Shown here piece by piece: positions 54,437 through 62,355 of a DNA stretch of 64,000 bases. The stretch comes from Thermodesulfovibrio thiophilus DSM 17215 (GTDB lineage Bacteria; Nitrospirota; Thermodesulfovibrionia; Thermodesulfovibrionales; Thermodesulfovibrionaceae), in NCBI RefSeq assembly GCF_000423865.1, contig NZ_AUIU01000013.1, positions 170,133-234,132 of the forward strand. Direction: 5' to 3'. Numbering within the stretch: the first letter of the stretch is position 1; every line of letters begins with the position of its first letter. The position numbers were made by a program, and so were the translations under genes. The notes under the pieces are model-generated. The model was not told the DNA's origin and made no database searches. It worked only from the letters and a program-made list of their open reading frames with translations.

Positions 54437-55591
54437 GTGCAAGAGTTTGACAAGGTTTTTTTTAAACTTGCTTTTAATAATAAAATTCCTTCCAAACAGC
54501 AGTTAAAGAATCTGATTTTACAAGCTTCTGATTTTTTTACATTTCTAGATTTTAAAAGGCCTTCTGATTACATGACAAACCAGGATTTTTTGAAGGGATA
54601 TCTTATTTATTTTGTTCCTGTGAGTTTGGCTAAAATATACAGCATTATGAAAGAGTTTTTTTGGCATCCTTCAATGTTTCACAAAAAACATTTGAAAATA
54701 ATAGATATAGGTTGTGGACCTTCTCCCTCAGTTGTGTCATTTTTTAAACTATGGCAGAACAGGATAATTTCTTCAGACAATATTCAATACATTGGAGTTG
54801 AGCTTGAAGAAAAAGCAATAGAGCTTGGGGAAAAAATTATTCAGGCATTGAAGCCTCAAGATTTATCTATTGAATATAGATTTTTAAAAACAGATGCATC
54901 AGATTTAAAAACATATATTAAGCTGAAAGAGCTAAACCCTGATATTATGATTTTTTCAAATTCCATTGGAGAAATATTAGATGATAAAGGGATTATAGAC
55001 GAGGATTTTATAAATTTTATAAAATATTTTAGTTTTAACAATGAAAAATTTACACTAGTTCTTATAGAGCCAGGAACCAAAAAATCAGCTTCCAGACTTC
55101 AAATGCTCAGAGATAAATTGATAAAAGAACTTAACTTTTATTCATACAGCCCATGTCTGAATAATCTGCCATGCCCAGCTTTACAGGCAAAAAACTGGTG
55201 CTATGAAGAAAGAAAATGGAGTGCTCCCTCATATTTATCTTTCCTTAGTGCTAAAGGATTACAGGTAAATTATCTAAAATTTAGCTATATAATTTTAACA
55301 AAAGATGGAATAAACATTAAAGATACTTTTGAAGCAGATGAAATTGTTATAAAAAATACTAGCCATCTGTTAAATGAAAAGGGTAAAAGTAAACTTTGGG
55401 GATGCTGGGATGGAAAACTTGTCCATATTGAACGACTGAAGCGTGATTATATAGAGCATGATCCTTGGCTTAAAATAAAGAAGGGAACATATTTTAGTAT
55501 TGATAGATTAGAAACTCTATCAAATAACAAAATAAGAATTCCCGCTAATGCGAAAATTACAATTCTCTATAGCCCATATGAAGATCTATAA
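54437..55591 (+). CDS. Rsm22-like SAM-dependent methyltransferase
   Basis: A 384-residue class I methyltransferase. SAM motif KIIDIGCGPSPSVVSFF at about 85-105, acidic ENxGxELEEKAIELGEK follow-on, and later NNLPCPALQAKNWCYEERKW, whose CP...WC spacing matches Rsm22, a small-ribosomal-subunit assembly methyltransferase of mitochondria and some bacteria. The start is uncertain: the frame begins at GTG 54437, only 11 bases after the HU terminator and without a Shine-Dalgarno. Confidence 0.75.
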   Translation: MQEFDKVFFKLAFNNKIPSKQQLKNLILQASDFFTFLDFKRPSDYMTNQDFLKGYLIYFVPVSLAKIYSIMKEFFWHPSMFHKKHLKIIDIGCGPSPSVVSFFKLWQNRIISSDNIQYIGVELEEKAIELGEKIIQALKPQDLSIEYRFLKTDASDLKTYIKLKELNPDIMIFSNSIGEILDDKGIIDEDFINFIKYFSFNNEKFTLVLIEPGTKKSASRLQMLRDKLIKELNFYSYSPCLNNLPCPALQAKNWCYEERKWSAPSYLSFLSAKGLQVNYLKFSYIILTKDGINIKDTFEADEIVIKNTSHLLNEKGKSKLWGCWDGKLVHIERLKRDYIEHDPWLKIKKGTYFSIDRLETLSNNKIRIPANAKITILYSPYEDL

Positions 55592-55611
55592 AATTCTAAT
55601 ATTTTAAAAAA

Positions 55612-55899
55612 TCAGCCTTTTAGATTTTTGATAAATGTTTCTATCTCAATAGCAGGCATTGTCATTAACTGAATTGTTCCTCTAGAACCAAGCTCTACGG
55701 ACATCTTCATAACTGTTATATTATCAGAAGCTTCTACAATGTTTACAAAGTCATAAGGACCAAGAACCGCATATTGTTGGATTATTTTTACACCCATTTT
55801 TTCAATTTCTCTGTTAACCTCAAGAACTCTTTCTGGTTTTTCTTTTAATGTTTCTCTGCCTTCATCTGTGAGTGTACTTAAAATAACATAGTAAGGCAT
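55612..55899 (-). CDS. GYD-domain protein
   Basis: A 95-residue ferredoxin-fold protein starting MPYYVILSTLTDEGRETL and holding the namesake motif as GPYDFVNIVEA. GYD proteins are small, soluble, probably ligand-binding oligomers of unknown function. TAGGAGGTG ribosome site four bases before the ATG. Monocistronic; convergent with the Rsm22-like gene. Confidence 0.9.
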   Translation of the reverse strand: MPYYVILSTLTDEGRETLKEKPERVLEVNREIEKMGVKIIQQYAVLGPYDFVNIVEASDNITVMKMSVELGSRGTIQLMTMPAIEIETFIKNLKG

Positions 55900-55963
55900 C
55901 TTACACCTCCTAATATTTTTTTACATTATACCAAAAATTTTATAATTTTTTTATAATTAAAAA

Positions 55964-56281
55964 ATGGATTATATCGTAGTTTTTATAACGACACCCAGCG
56001 AGGATGAAGCAGCAAAAATAGCGAAAACTTTAGTTGAAGAGAAACTTGCAGGATGCGTTAATATTGTGAAAAATGTTCGTTCTATATATTCATGGCAGGG
56101 CAATATTGAAGACGAAACCGAGGTATTAATGATTGTAAAAACAAGGAATGAACTCTTTGAAGAGCTTGCAAATAGAGTAAACTCAATTCATTCATATACA
56201 GTACCAGAAATTATTGGAATGAAAATTACTAAAGGTTCTGAAAGCTATTTAAAATGGATTGAAGAGGTTACCTGGAGATGA
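55964..56281 (+). CDS. cutA: CutA1-family protein (divalent cation tolerance)
   Basis: A 105-residue trimeric ferredoxin-like protein, PII-like in fold. Motifs: ITTPSEDEAAKIAKTLVEEK, LAGCVNIVKNVRSIYSWQGNIE and VMIVKTR, HSYTVPEIIGMKI. Copper link is historical; function unsettled. No Shine-Dalgarno; TATAAT boxes lie at 55941 and 55952. It overlaps the next gene by four bases (ATGA). Confidence 0.95.
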   Translation: MDYIVVFITTPSEDEAAKIAKTLVEEKLAGCVNIVKNVRSIYSWQGNIEDETEVLMIVKTRNELFEELANRVNSIHSYTVPEIIGMKITKGSESYLKWIEEVTWR

Positions 56282-56583
56282 AAGAGGCAGTTTATACGTC
56301 TTTAATATGCAAACAATTTTGTAGTTATTATAAATCAGGCAAAGAAGCGATCCATTGTGGTGGATATTCTTATTTAAAAAAGTTTTTAACTCCTTCAGAA
56401 TTAAATGAATTAATCGAAATTCTCCGTTGTTATGATAATTTGGTATTAAATGAAAAATTATCTTTTTTATGTGCCAAATGCGACTTCAGAGAGGATGGTT
56501 GCGATTTTGCTGAAAATAAAACCGAAATTCCATGTGGAGGATACTTAATAATAAGCAGGATTTTGAATTATTTGAATCTTTAA
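56278..56583 (+). CDS. Cysteine-rich protein with two CGGY modules
   Basis: A 101-residue protein I do not recognise by gene name. It is built of two similar halves: C...FCSYYKSGKEAIHCGGYSYLKKFL and CAKCDFREDGCDFAENKT...PCGGYLIISRIL, each a set of three to four cysteines ending in CGGY followed by a helix. Such spacing suits an Fe-S cluster or zinc. It is translationally coupled to cutA and its stop overlaps the convergent hisD stop by four bases. Confidence 0.7.
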   Translation: MKEAVYTSLICKQFCSYYKSGKEAIHCGGYSYLKKFLTPSELNELIEILRCYDNLVLNEKLSFLCAKCDFREDGCDFAENKTEIPCGGYLIISRILNYLNL

Positions 56584-57854
56584 ATAGAAGATTTCCTTAC
56601 CTTTACTGTATTTGCATGAGCCTGCAACCCTTCAATTGTAGCGAGCTTTTCAACATAAGGAGCGAGTGTATTAAATCCTTTTTGCTTTACTTTTATCAGA
56701 GAGCTTCTTTTAAGAAAGTCATAAACTCCTAGTGGTGAGAAAAATTTTGCTGTTCCAGATGTTGGCAGCGTATGATTTGGACCTGCTATATAGTCTCCAA
56801 TTGGTTCAGTTGAGTAATGTCCGAGAAATATTGCACCAGCATTTTTCAGAAATGGAATAAGTTTTTCTGGATTTTCAGCCATCACTTCAAGGTGTTCTGG
56901 AGCTATAATATTTGCAATTTCTGCTGCTTCTTTTAATGATTTAACTATAATGATAGCACCATAATTTTTTAAAGCTCTGTTAGCAATCTCAGATTTTGGA
57001 AGTAATTGAAGCTGTTTTTTTATTTCTTTTTTAACTTCTTCAACTAACTCTTCCTGAGTGGTTATGAGAATGCTACATGCCATTTCATCGTGTTCTGCCT
57101 GACTGAGCATATCAGCTGCTATGAAATTAGCATGGGCAGTTCTATCTGCAATTATCAATATTTCACTTGGTCCTGCTATCATATCAATGTCGACTTCGCC
57201 AAATACTATTTTTTTGGCAGTGGCAACATATATATTGCCTGGTCCTATGATTTTATCAACCTTTTTAACTGTCTCTGTACCATAAGCCATGGCTCCAATT
57301 GCCTGAGCTCCTCCAATTCTGTAAACTTCTTTTATATTAAGGAGATGAAGTGCTGCACATACTACAGAATTTATTTCTCCTTGAGGCGTTGGAACACATA
57401 CTGAGATTTCTTTGACTCCTGCCACCTGAGCTGGAATTACATTCATAAGGACTGTTGATGGGTATGATGCTTTGCCACCTGGAACATAAGCACCAATTCG
57501 TTCAATAGGTCTTATAATCTGTCCAAGAACAATGTCCTTTTCTTCATACTGCCATGATTGCTCAAGCTGATGTTCATGGAATTTTTTTATTCTCTCTTTT
57601 GCAAAATTCAGAGCACTGATAATATCTTTAGAAACTTTTTTTGCATTTGCCTCAATTTCTTGAGGCTGGATTTTTAATGGCAACTCGTGTTTATCAAAGA
57701 GTTTGGTATACTTTATTACAGCTTTATCTCCTTTTTTAGAGATATCATTAAGAATTTTTCTTACTTTTTCATCAATTCCCTGATATGACGGCATTCTTTT
57801 TCGAAGTTTTTTAAAGAATTTTTGAAGTTCTTCTTTATTTTTTATAATTTGCAT
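56580..57854 (-). CDS. hisD: Histidinol dehydrogenase
   Basis: A 424-residue zinc enzyme for the last two oxidations of histidine synthesis, L-histidinol to histidine with NAD. Motifs: RIGAYVPGGKASYPSTVLMN, VCVPTPQGEIN-type loop, GGAQAIGAMAYGTETV, DMLSQAEHDEMACSIL (zinc His/Gln) and the HTLPTSGTAKFFSPLGVYDF segment (split here). Alone: other his genes are not in the window. No Shine-Dalgarno; probably leaderless. Confidence 0.96.
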   Translation of the reverse strand: MQIIKNKEELQKFFKKLRKRMPSYQGIDEKVRKILNDISKKGDKAVIKYTKLFDKHELPLKIQPQEIEANAKKVSKDIISALNFAKERIKKFHEHQLEQSWQYEEKDIVLGQIIRPIERIGAYVPGGKASYPSTVLMNVIPAQVAGVKEISVCVPTPQGEINSVVCAALHLLNIKEVYRIGGAQAIGAMAYGTETVKKVDKIIGPGNIYVATAKKIVFGEVDIDMIAGPSEILIIADRTAHANFIAADMLSQAEHDEMACSILITTQEELVEEVKKEIKKQLQLLPKSEIANRALKNYGAIIIVKSLKEAAEIANIIAPEHLEVMAENPEKLIPFLKNAGAIFLGHYSTEPIGDYIAGPNHTLPTSGTAKFFSPLGVYDFLKRSSLIKVKQKGFNTLAPYVEKLATIEGLQAHANTVKVRKSSI

Positions 57855-57859
57855 AAAAA

Positions 57860-57890
57860 ATTATACATGATATCATTAGACAATTGCCAA
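57860..57890 (-). promoter_or_regulatory. Promoter of hisD
   Basis: TTGGCA (57890-57885), 19-base spacer, TATAAT (57865-57860) on the minus strand; only five bases remain before the hisD ATG at 57854. Confidence 0.5.
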
Positions 57891-57959
57891 TTTGTACCAA
57901 GTAATACTAAATTTATGTATAAATTAAAAAATCATAATTCTTTAATACATTATTTGTAA

Positions 57960-57977
57960 TATTACCAAAAAGTAACA
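57960..57977. promoter_or_regulatory. Operator 2 upstream of the YeiH-like gene
   Basis: TATTAC-N6-GTAACA, same half-sites and spacing as the stronger site 33 bp downstream (centre 57968.5 versus 58001.5). Confidence 0.55.
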
Positions 57978-57987
57978 CATTGCAATA

Positions 57988-58015
57988 ATTTATGTTACTA
58001 ATTAGTAACATAAAT
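57988..58015. promoter_or_regulatory. Operator 1: 28-bp perfect palindrome upstream of the YeiH-like gene
   Basis: A perfect palindrome with core TGTTAC-N6-GTAACA, centred about 75 bp before the predicted start of the -24/-12 promoter. Position and twin arrangement fit an upstream activator sequence for a sigma-54 enhancer-binding protein. Confidence 0.65.
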
Positions 58016-58048
58016 GTAAAAATTTTATTGAATTTTATAAGTTTTTCT

Positions 58049-58065
58049 TTGGTATATGTTTTGCT
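58049..58065 (+). promoter_or_regulatory. Sigma-54 (-24/-12) promoter of the YeiH-like gene
   Basis: TTGGTATATGTTTTGCT: GG at 58051-58052 and GC at 58063-58064 with exactly ten bases between, and TTGCT matching the -12 consensus in full; the -24 element differs from TTGGCAC at two positions. Predicted start near 58076. No sigma-70 promoter of comparable quality was seen in this 341-base gap. Confidence 0.6.
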
Positions 58066-58116
58066 TAAGATAATTGTTAGACGGTTAATTTCTCATTTTG
58101 AAAATCAATTCTTAAC

Positions 58117-58141
58117 AAAGGAGGTGATGAATAAAATTTAA
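58117..58141 (+). promoter_or_regulatory. Orphan perfect Shine-Dalgarno in the leader
   Basis: AAAGGAGGTGAT is complementary to 12 bases of the conserved 16S rRNA 3' end and runs into a four-codon frame (ATG AAT AAA ATT TAA) too close for normal initiation. It lies 55 bases before the true ribosome site (AAAGGAGG at about 58180), with an AT-only imperfect inverted repeat between. Confidence 0.55.
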
Positions 58142-58195
58142 AAATTTATTTTAAAAATTTAAATTTTATTAAATTTCCAGAAAGGAGGTTAGGTT

Positions 58196-59938
58196 ATGGA
58201 AGAAGTAAAAAAGGGTATTAGTGAAGATTGGCTGTCGTTCTGGTTGGCTATTATTATCTTTTTGATTTCTCTTTTATCCTACGCCGGCATTGATCCTCTT
58301 GGTTGGGTTGTAAGTACAAAAGTATGGACAGACCCAAGTAAGGCAATGGCTCCAACAGGAAAGGTTTACCAGTCTGTAAAAGGTGAGATTACAAAAATCG
58401 ATGGTAATAAGATCACTATAAAAAAACCTGATGGAAAAGAGGAAGCCATCACTGTCGCTGATCCAACAAAGTATAAAGTTGGAGATACTTATGAAAAGAA
58501 AGGACTTTCAGGCTTTGCATCGTTGGTGCTTACCTATATTGCCCTAGCTATCATCTTTTCAATTGCTGCAGTATTTATGCGAGCTAATATTGTTAAATTC
58601 AATCTGGGGTTCTTCTTCATTTTCTGGTTAAGCTATTTATGCTGGTTTATAGGACATTATGCATACTTTGCTGCAACAGATGCAAAAAAATTCAATATTC
58701 CATGGTCACTTAAGCTTACAGGTGAGGGTGGATTTATTTTTGCTCTTTTACTTGGTTTAATAGTTGGAAACTTCTTCAGAGGCTTTGCTAAATTTATGGG
58801 AGAAGCATTAAAACCTGAGTTTTACATTAAAACAGCAATAGGATTAATGGGTGCTTTGCTTGGATTAAAATCAGCACAGGCATTTGGACTTGCCTCTGCA
58901 GTTTTATTCAGAGGACTCTGTGCTATTATTGAAGCATATCTTATCTACTGGGCTCTTGTTTACTGGATTGCGAGAAAGTGGTTTAAATTCAGTAAAGAAT
59001 GGGCAGCACCACTTGCAAGTGGAATCTCAATATGCGGTGTCTCAGCAGCAATCGCAACAGGTGGAGCAATTAAGGCAAGACCTGTAGTGCCTATTATGGT
59101 GAGCTCTCTTGTTGTTATATTTGCAGTTGTTGAGCTTATACTCCTTCCTTTCTTTGCTCAGGCATTTTTATGGAAAGAGCCAATGGTTGCCGGTGCCTGG
59201 ATGGGGCTTGCAGTAAAAACAGATGGCGCAGCTTTTGCATCAGGTGCTGTTGTTGATGCACTTGTAATAGCAAAGGCTGAAACAGCAGCTGGAATTAAAT
59301 ATGAACCAGGCTGGCTACTAATGGCAGCATCAACAACTAAACTCTTTATAGACATCTTTATCAGTATCTGGGCATTTATTCTTGCCTATATATGGTGTGC
59401 AAAGATTGAGTGCAAACCAGGTGAAAAAGTTAGCGGTGGAGAAATATGGAGAAGATTTCCAAAGTTTGTAATTGCCTATGCAGTAACATTTATAGTTATT
59501 CTTCTTATTTCAATGCAGCATGCACCGAAAATTGCACCTGTAGAAGCTAATATAAAGAAAATAGACAAAGAAATCGTATCTATTGAAAAACAGCTTGCTA
59601 CTGTAACTGATCCTGCCCAGCAGGCAGCTATAGCAGCGAAGATTGAAGAGAAGAAAACTCAGAAGAAAGATCTTGAAGCAAGCATTAAAGATTCAAAGAA
59701 GATTGTTGCTCAGACTTCAACTGCAACATCTGGAACTAATGCTTTGAGAGTACTATTCTTCTTGATGACATTCTTTACAATAGGAGTAATATCTGACTTC
59801 AGAAAACTCTGGGAAGAGGGTATTGGAAAACTTGCTCTGGTTTATTTAATCTGTCTGTTTGGATTCATACTCTGGATTGGACTGTTAATTTCTTATATAT
59901 TCTTCCACGGAGTCAAGCCTCCGGTAATAACAGGATAA
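58196..59938 (+). CDS. YeiH-family putative sulfate exporter with soluble insert
   Basis: A 580-residue polytopic membrane protein. The core (about ten segments, e.g. GLMGALLGLKSAQAFGLAS, GVSAAIATGGAIKARPVVP, AVKTDGAAFASGAVVDALVI) matches the YeiH/UPF0324 family, called putative sulfate exporters. Two additions are unusual: a soluble beta-rich insert at about 54-103 (KGEITKIDGNKITIKKPDGK) after the first segment, and a predicted cytoplasmic or periplasmic coiled-coil at about 440-510 before the last segments. In a sulfate reducer it may balance sulfate or sulfite. Strong AAAGGAGG ribosome site; sigma-54 promoter upstream. Confidence 0.82.
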   Translation: MEEVKKGISEDWLSFWLAIIIFLISLLSYAGIDPLGWVVSTKVWTDPSKAMAPTGKVYQSVKGEITKIDGNKITIKKPDGKEEAITVADPTKYKVGDTYEKKGLSGFASLVLTYIALAIIFSIAAVFMRANIVKFNLGFFFIFWLSYLCWFIGHYAYFAATDAKKFNIPWSLKLTGEGGFIFALLLGLIVGNFFRGFAKFMGEALKPEFYIKTAIGLMGALLGLKSAQAFGLASAVLFRGLCAIIEAYLIYWALVYWIARKWFKFSKEWAAPLASGISICGVSAAIATGGAIKARPVVPIMVSSLVVIFAVVELILLPFFAQAFLWKEPMVAGAWMGLAVKTDGAAFASGAVVDALVIAKAETAAGIKYEPGWLLMAASTTKLFIDIFISIWAFILAYIWCAKIECKPGEKVSGGEIWRRFPKFVIAYAVTFIVILLISMQHAPKIAPVEANIKKIDKEIVSIEKQLATVTDPAQQAAIAAKIEEKKTQKKDLEASIKDSKKIVAQTSTATSGTNALRVLFFLMTFFTIGVISDFRKLWEEGIGKLALVYLICLFGFILWIGLLISYIFFHGVKPPVITG

Positions 59939-59951
59939 AGGAGGGAAAATC

Positions 59952-60116
59952 ATGGCAGAAGAACCAAAACTCAAGGAAGAACTTGAAAAAATGGAGTTTG
60001 AGCCCTTGCTTCCAATTGAGAAAAAACTTATTGTTTGGAGCGTAGGGCTTGGTTTAGTCCTATTAGTTGTACTGGTCTGGATAAGCTATACATTCTTTCC
60101 GGCATCTCACGGATAA
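59952..60116 (+). CDS. Small single-span membrane protein (54 aa) after the YeiH-like gene
   Basis: A short gene: ATG 59952 preceded by AAAGGAGGG, 13 bases after the exporter stop. The first 24 residues are acidic and soluble (MAEEPKLKEELEKMEFEPLL), then one membrane helix (LIVWSVGLGLVLLVVLVWIS) and a short tail YTFFPASHG. The same strong ribosome site and shared terminator make it a likely accessory subunit or stabiliser of the exporter. Its stop codon is the first part of the terminator stem. Confidence 0.8.
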   Translation: MAEEPKLKEELEKMEFEPLLPIEKKLIVWSVGLGLVLLVVLVWISYTFFPASHG

Positions 60117-60166
60117 AATCAAACAGAGGGGGAAGGATAATCCCTTCCCCCTCTGTTTGATTTTAT
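60113..60166 (+). terminator. Very long terminator hairpin after the exporter operon
   Basis: A perfect 24-bp stem (AGAGGGGGAAGG core) with a 6-base ATAATC loop, T-rich at the 3' end. The left arm begins inside the stop codon of the small membrane protein. Confidence 0.93.
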
Positions 60167-60331
60167 TTTGTTAATTTTGAAGTTAAATTAATCAAGTATT
60201 CATTCAGAATTTATCGCCTTTTTTATCACATTGATTCTTTTATTAAACAAAAAGTTGAAAAAGCTATTGGACCTAATGTTTCTATCAAATATTTAAGTGT
60301 CAAATGGAGTAAAATTGTTGCTTATGATATT

Positions 60332-61171
60332 GTGATAAAAACTCCTGCCGGTACAACATTTCTTGATATAAAATCAATAACGCTAACACCATATATGCTG
60401 TCACTTTTAAAAAAACGGGTTGAAATTAAAGAAATACTGATGGATTCTTCGACGATCTTTTTGATAAGAACAAAACAGGGGAAATGGCTTTTGCCTGAAT
60501 TTTCTAAAAAAGAGGAGGAAAACTCGTCTCAAAAAGAAGATAAAAAATCATCTATAGAACTTGCAATAAAAGAATTTAAGGTAACCAACGCTAATATAAT
60601 AATACAGGATGACCTGAAAGGCTTTAATATTAAATTATACGATGTTGCAGTTAATATGAGTAATAAAGTCTCATTATTTAAATCAGATGAAACAGTAGTT
60701 ACTGCTTCAGCAAAGTTTCCTGACCGTGGAGATATTTCACTTAAAGCTAAAGGAAATTTTTCAGATGAAAAGTTTACAGGCTCTCTAACTTTAAAGGATT
60801 TAAACATGACGTTACTCAGACCCTATATTAGGGGTGGTTATACTGTAAAAAGGGGAAGACTCAGCTTTTATTCAAACTTTAATATCAATAAAGGTTATGT
60901 AAAAGCACCCTCAATTTTAAGACTCAAAGATTTAGATATAAAGTCAAGCGGATTTTTTATGGGAGTGAGTGCTCCGCTTCTGATAGAGTTCTTAAAAGAA
61001 AAAGATGAGATAGTTTTAAATTGTAAGATATGGGGGAAATGGAATAATCTTAAAAATGATATACCAGAATCTTTACAGAAAAAGATTACACAGCAGATAG
61101 GCAGAACTGTTACCTCACTGCTCAGATCATTAACAAATCCAATTGAAAATCTAATAAAGGAATCCAGATAA
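60332..61171 (+). CDS. AsmA-like/DUF748-like protein with defective 5' end
   Basis: A 279-codon frame from GTG 60332, but homology-like sequence extends upstream: the same frame stays open back to 60161 and reads FIKQKVEKAIGPNVSIKYLS, the usual start of the AsmA-type repeat after its membrane anchor. No ATG, GTG or TTG occurs in that extension and no Shine-Dalgarno is seen. A hydrophobic stretch (FIAFFITLILLLNKK) lies in a different frame at 60210-60254, as if the anchor had been frameshifted. The rest (VEIKEILMDSSTIFLIRTKQGKW, GDISLKAKGNFSDEKF) is intact and fits envelope lipid-transport proteins. Either a decaying gene or one with a non-standard start. Confidence 0.55.
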   Translation: MIKTPAGTTFLDIKSITLTPYMLSLLKKRVEIKEILMDSSTIFLIRTKQGKWLLPEFSKKEEENSSQKEDKKSSIELAIKEFKVTNANIIIQDDLKGFNIKLYDVAVNMSNKVSLFKSDETVVTASAKFPDRGDISLKAKGNFSDEKFTGSLTLKDLNMTLLRPYIRGGYTVKRGRLSFYSNFNINKGYVKAPSILRLKDLDIKSSGFFMGVSAPLLIEFLKEKDEIVLNCKIWGKWNNLKNDIPESLQKKITQQIGRTVTSLLRSLTNPIENLIKESR

Positions 61172-61186
61172 AACAATTTAAATTAA

Positions 61187-61951
61187 CTAACTTTTTTTAA
61201 GCTTCAATGTTTCTTTAATCATAAGAAGAAATTTCACATAATCAAATGCAAAATTCATAAGCTCTACTTCGTCTTTTTTCATTTTTTCAATTCGTTCCTG
61301 AGGAACATCAAAAACATCCATAAATCTACTCTCAAATACAAATCTTTTGAAAGCATCAATGTCATAGCATGCTGTATAAAAAGCTTTCTGTTTTTTTTCA
61401 TCAATCTTATCAGCTTTCAGATTTTTCTTAAAGAAAAGCTCTTTCCATCCTCTGTTCATATCATCATAGAGGTCAACACCCTGATCTTTTCTCCATTCAG
61501 CTACACTCCACTCTTTGTCTTCTTGAAAGCCTTTGCAGTGAGGTTCTTTGACAAAAAAGTAAACTTCGTCAGTTATCCCATCTGTTAAATCAAATTTTTT
61601 AAGAGATGCCTGTCCAACTGGATAGTATCTGCACGTTGCAGGTCTGTCTTCATAGACTGAGCATCCAGCTTCACATAAAAATGGACAGGTCATTTCTTCA
61701 TCATTATTCTTGTTTAAAAACACAAATGGATAACCGCTTTTTGGTTCAATAAAAACATATGTATAATTCATTAAAAATTCACCAGATGATATATCGAATC
61801 TGTTTTTTAATCTCAGAATATCATACGGTGTAAGCATTATATCAATATTTTTACAGCAACTTTTGTAACAGGATATACCAGGATAACAACGAAATTTAAA
61901 TTTTGATTCAATTGTTAGCTCATCAGGAGCTATTACATTAATGTTTAACAT
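61187..61951 (-). CDS. YkgJ-family cysteine cluster protein
   Basis: A 254-residue protein with the zinc- or iron-chelating CxxCxxxx-type motif of the YkgJ family: CYPGISCYKSCCKNIDIML, TCPFLCEAGCSVYEDRPATC and RYYPVG, eight or more cysteines within the first 115 residues. The C-terminal half is charged and helical (KAFYTACYDIDAFKRFVFES). Function unknown; members are often near metal or modification enzymes. It starts one base inside the yjbQ stop. Confidence 0.85.
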   Translation of the reverse strand: MLNINVIAPDELTIESKFKFRCYPGISCYKSCCKNIDIMLTPYDILRLKNRFDISSGEFLMNYTYVFIEPKSGYPFVFLNKNNDEEMTCPFLCEAGCSVYEDRPATCRYYPVGQASLKKFDLTDGITDEVYFFVKEPHCKGFQEDKEWSVAEWRKDQGVDLYDDMNRGWKELFFKKNLKADKIDEKKQKAFYTACYDIDAFKRFVFESRFMDVFDVPQERIEKMKKDEVELMNFAFDYVKFLLMIKETLKLKKS

Positions 61952-62355
61952 TAAGCCTCCTCTTTAATTATTTTGAGATATATTTTTCTTGCTCTTGGTC
62001 CATCAAACTCACAGAAAAATATGCTCTGCCATTGTCCTAAAATAAGTTTTTCTTCTTCAATAAAAACACTCACAGAGGATCCAACAAGAGTTGTTTTAAT
62101 ATGACTATCCGCATTTCCTTCCATGTGTAGATATTCAGCTCCGTATGGTGCAATCTTTTTTAAAGCATTTATAATATCCTTTTTTACGGAAATATCAGCT
62201 CCTTCGTTTATTGTTATTCCGGCTGTTGTATGAGGAACATAGAGATAACAGACACCACTTTTAACCCCAGAATTTTTAACAACATTCTCAACTTCATCGG
62301 TAATATCAATGAATTCCTCTCTTAATGAAGTTTTAACTGTTAATGTCTTCATCAC
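61951..62355 (-). CDS. yjbQ: YjbQ family protein (secondary thiamine-phosphate synthase activity)
   Basis: A 134-residue UPF0047 protein; the signature [16 protein letters not shown] and [26 protein letters not shown] are clear. Some members show weak thiamine-phosphate synthase activity, so the cellular role is unsettled. Overlaps the aminotransferase stop by four bases. Confidence 0.93.
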   Translation of the reverse strand: MMKTLTVKTSLREEFIDITDEVENVVKNSGVKSGVCYLYVPHTTAGITINEGADISVKKDIINALKKIAPYGAEYLHMEGNADSHIKTTLVGSSVSVFIEEEKLILGQWQSIFFCEFDGPRARKIYLKIIKEEA

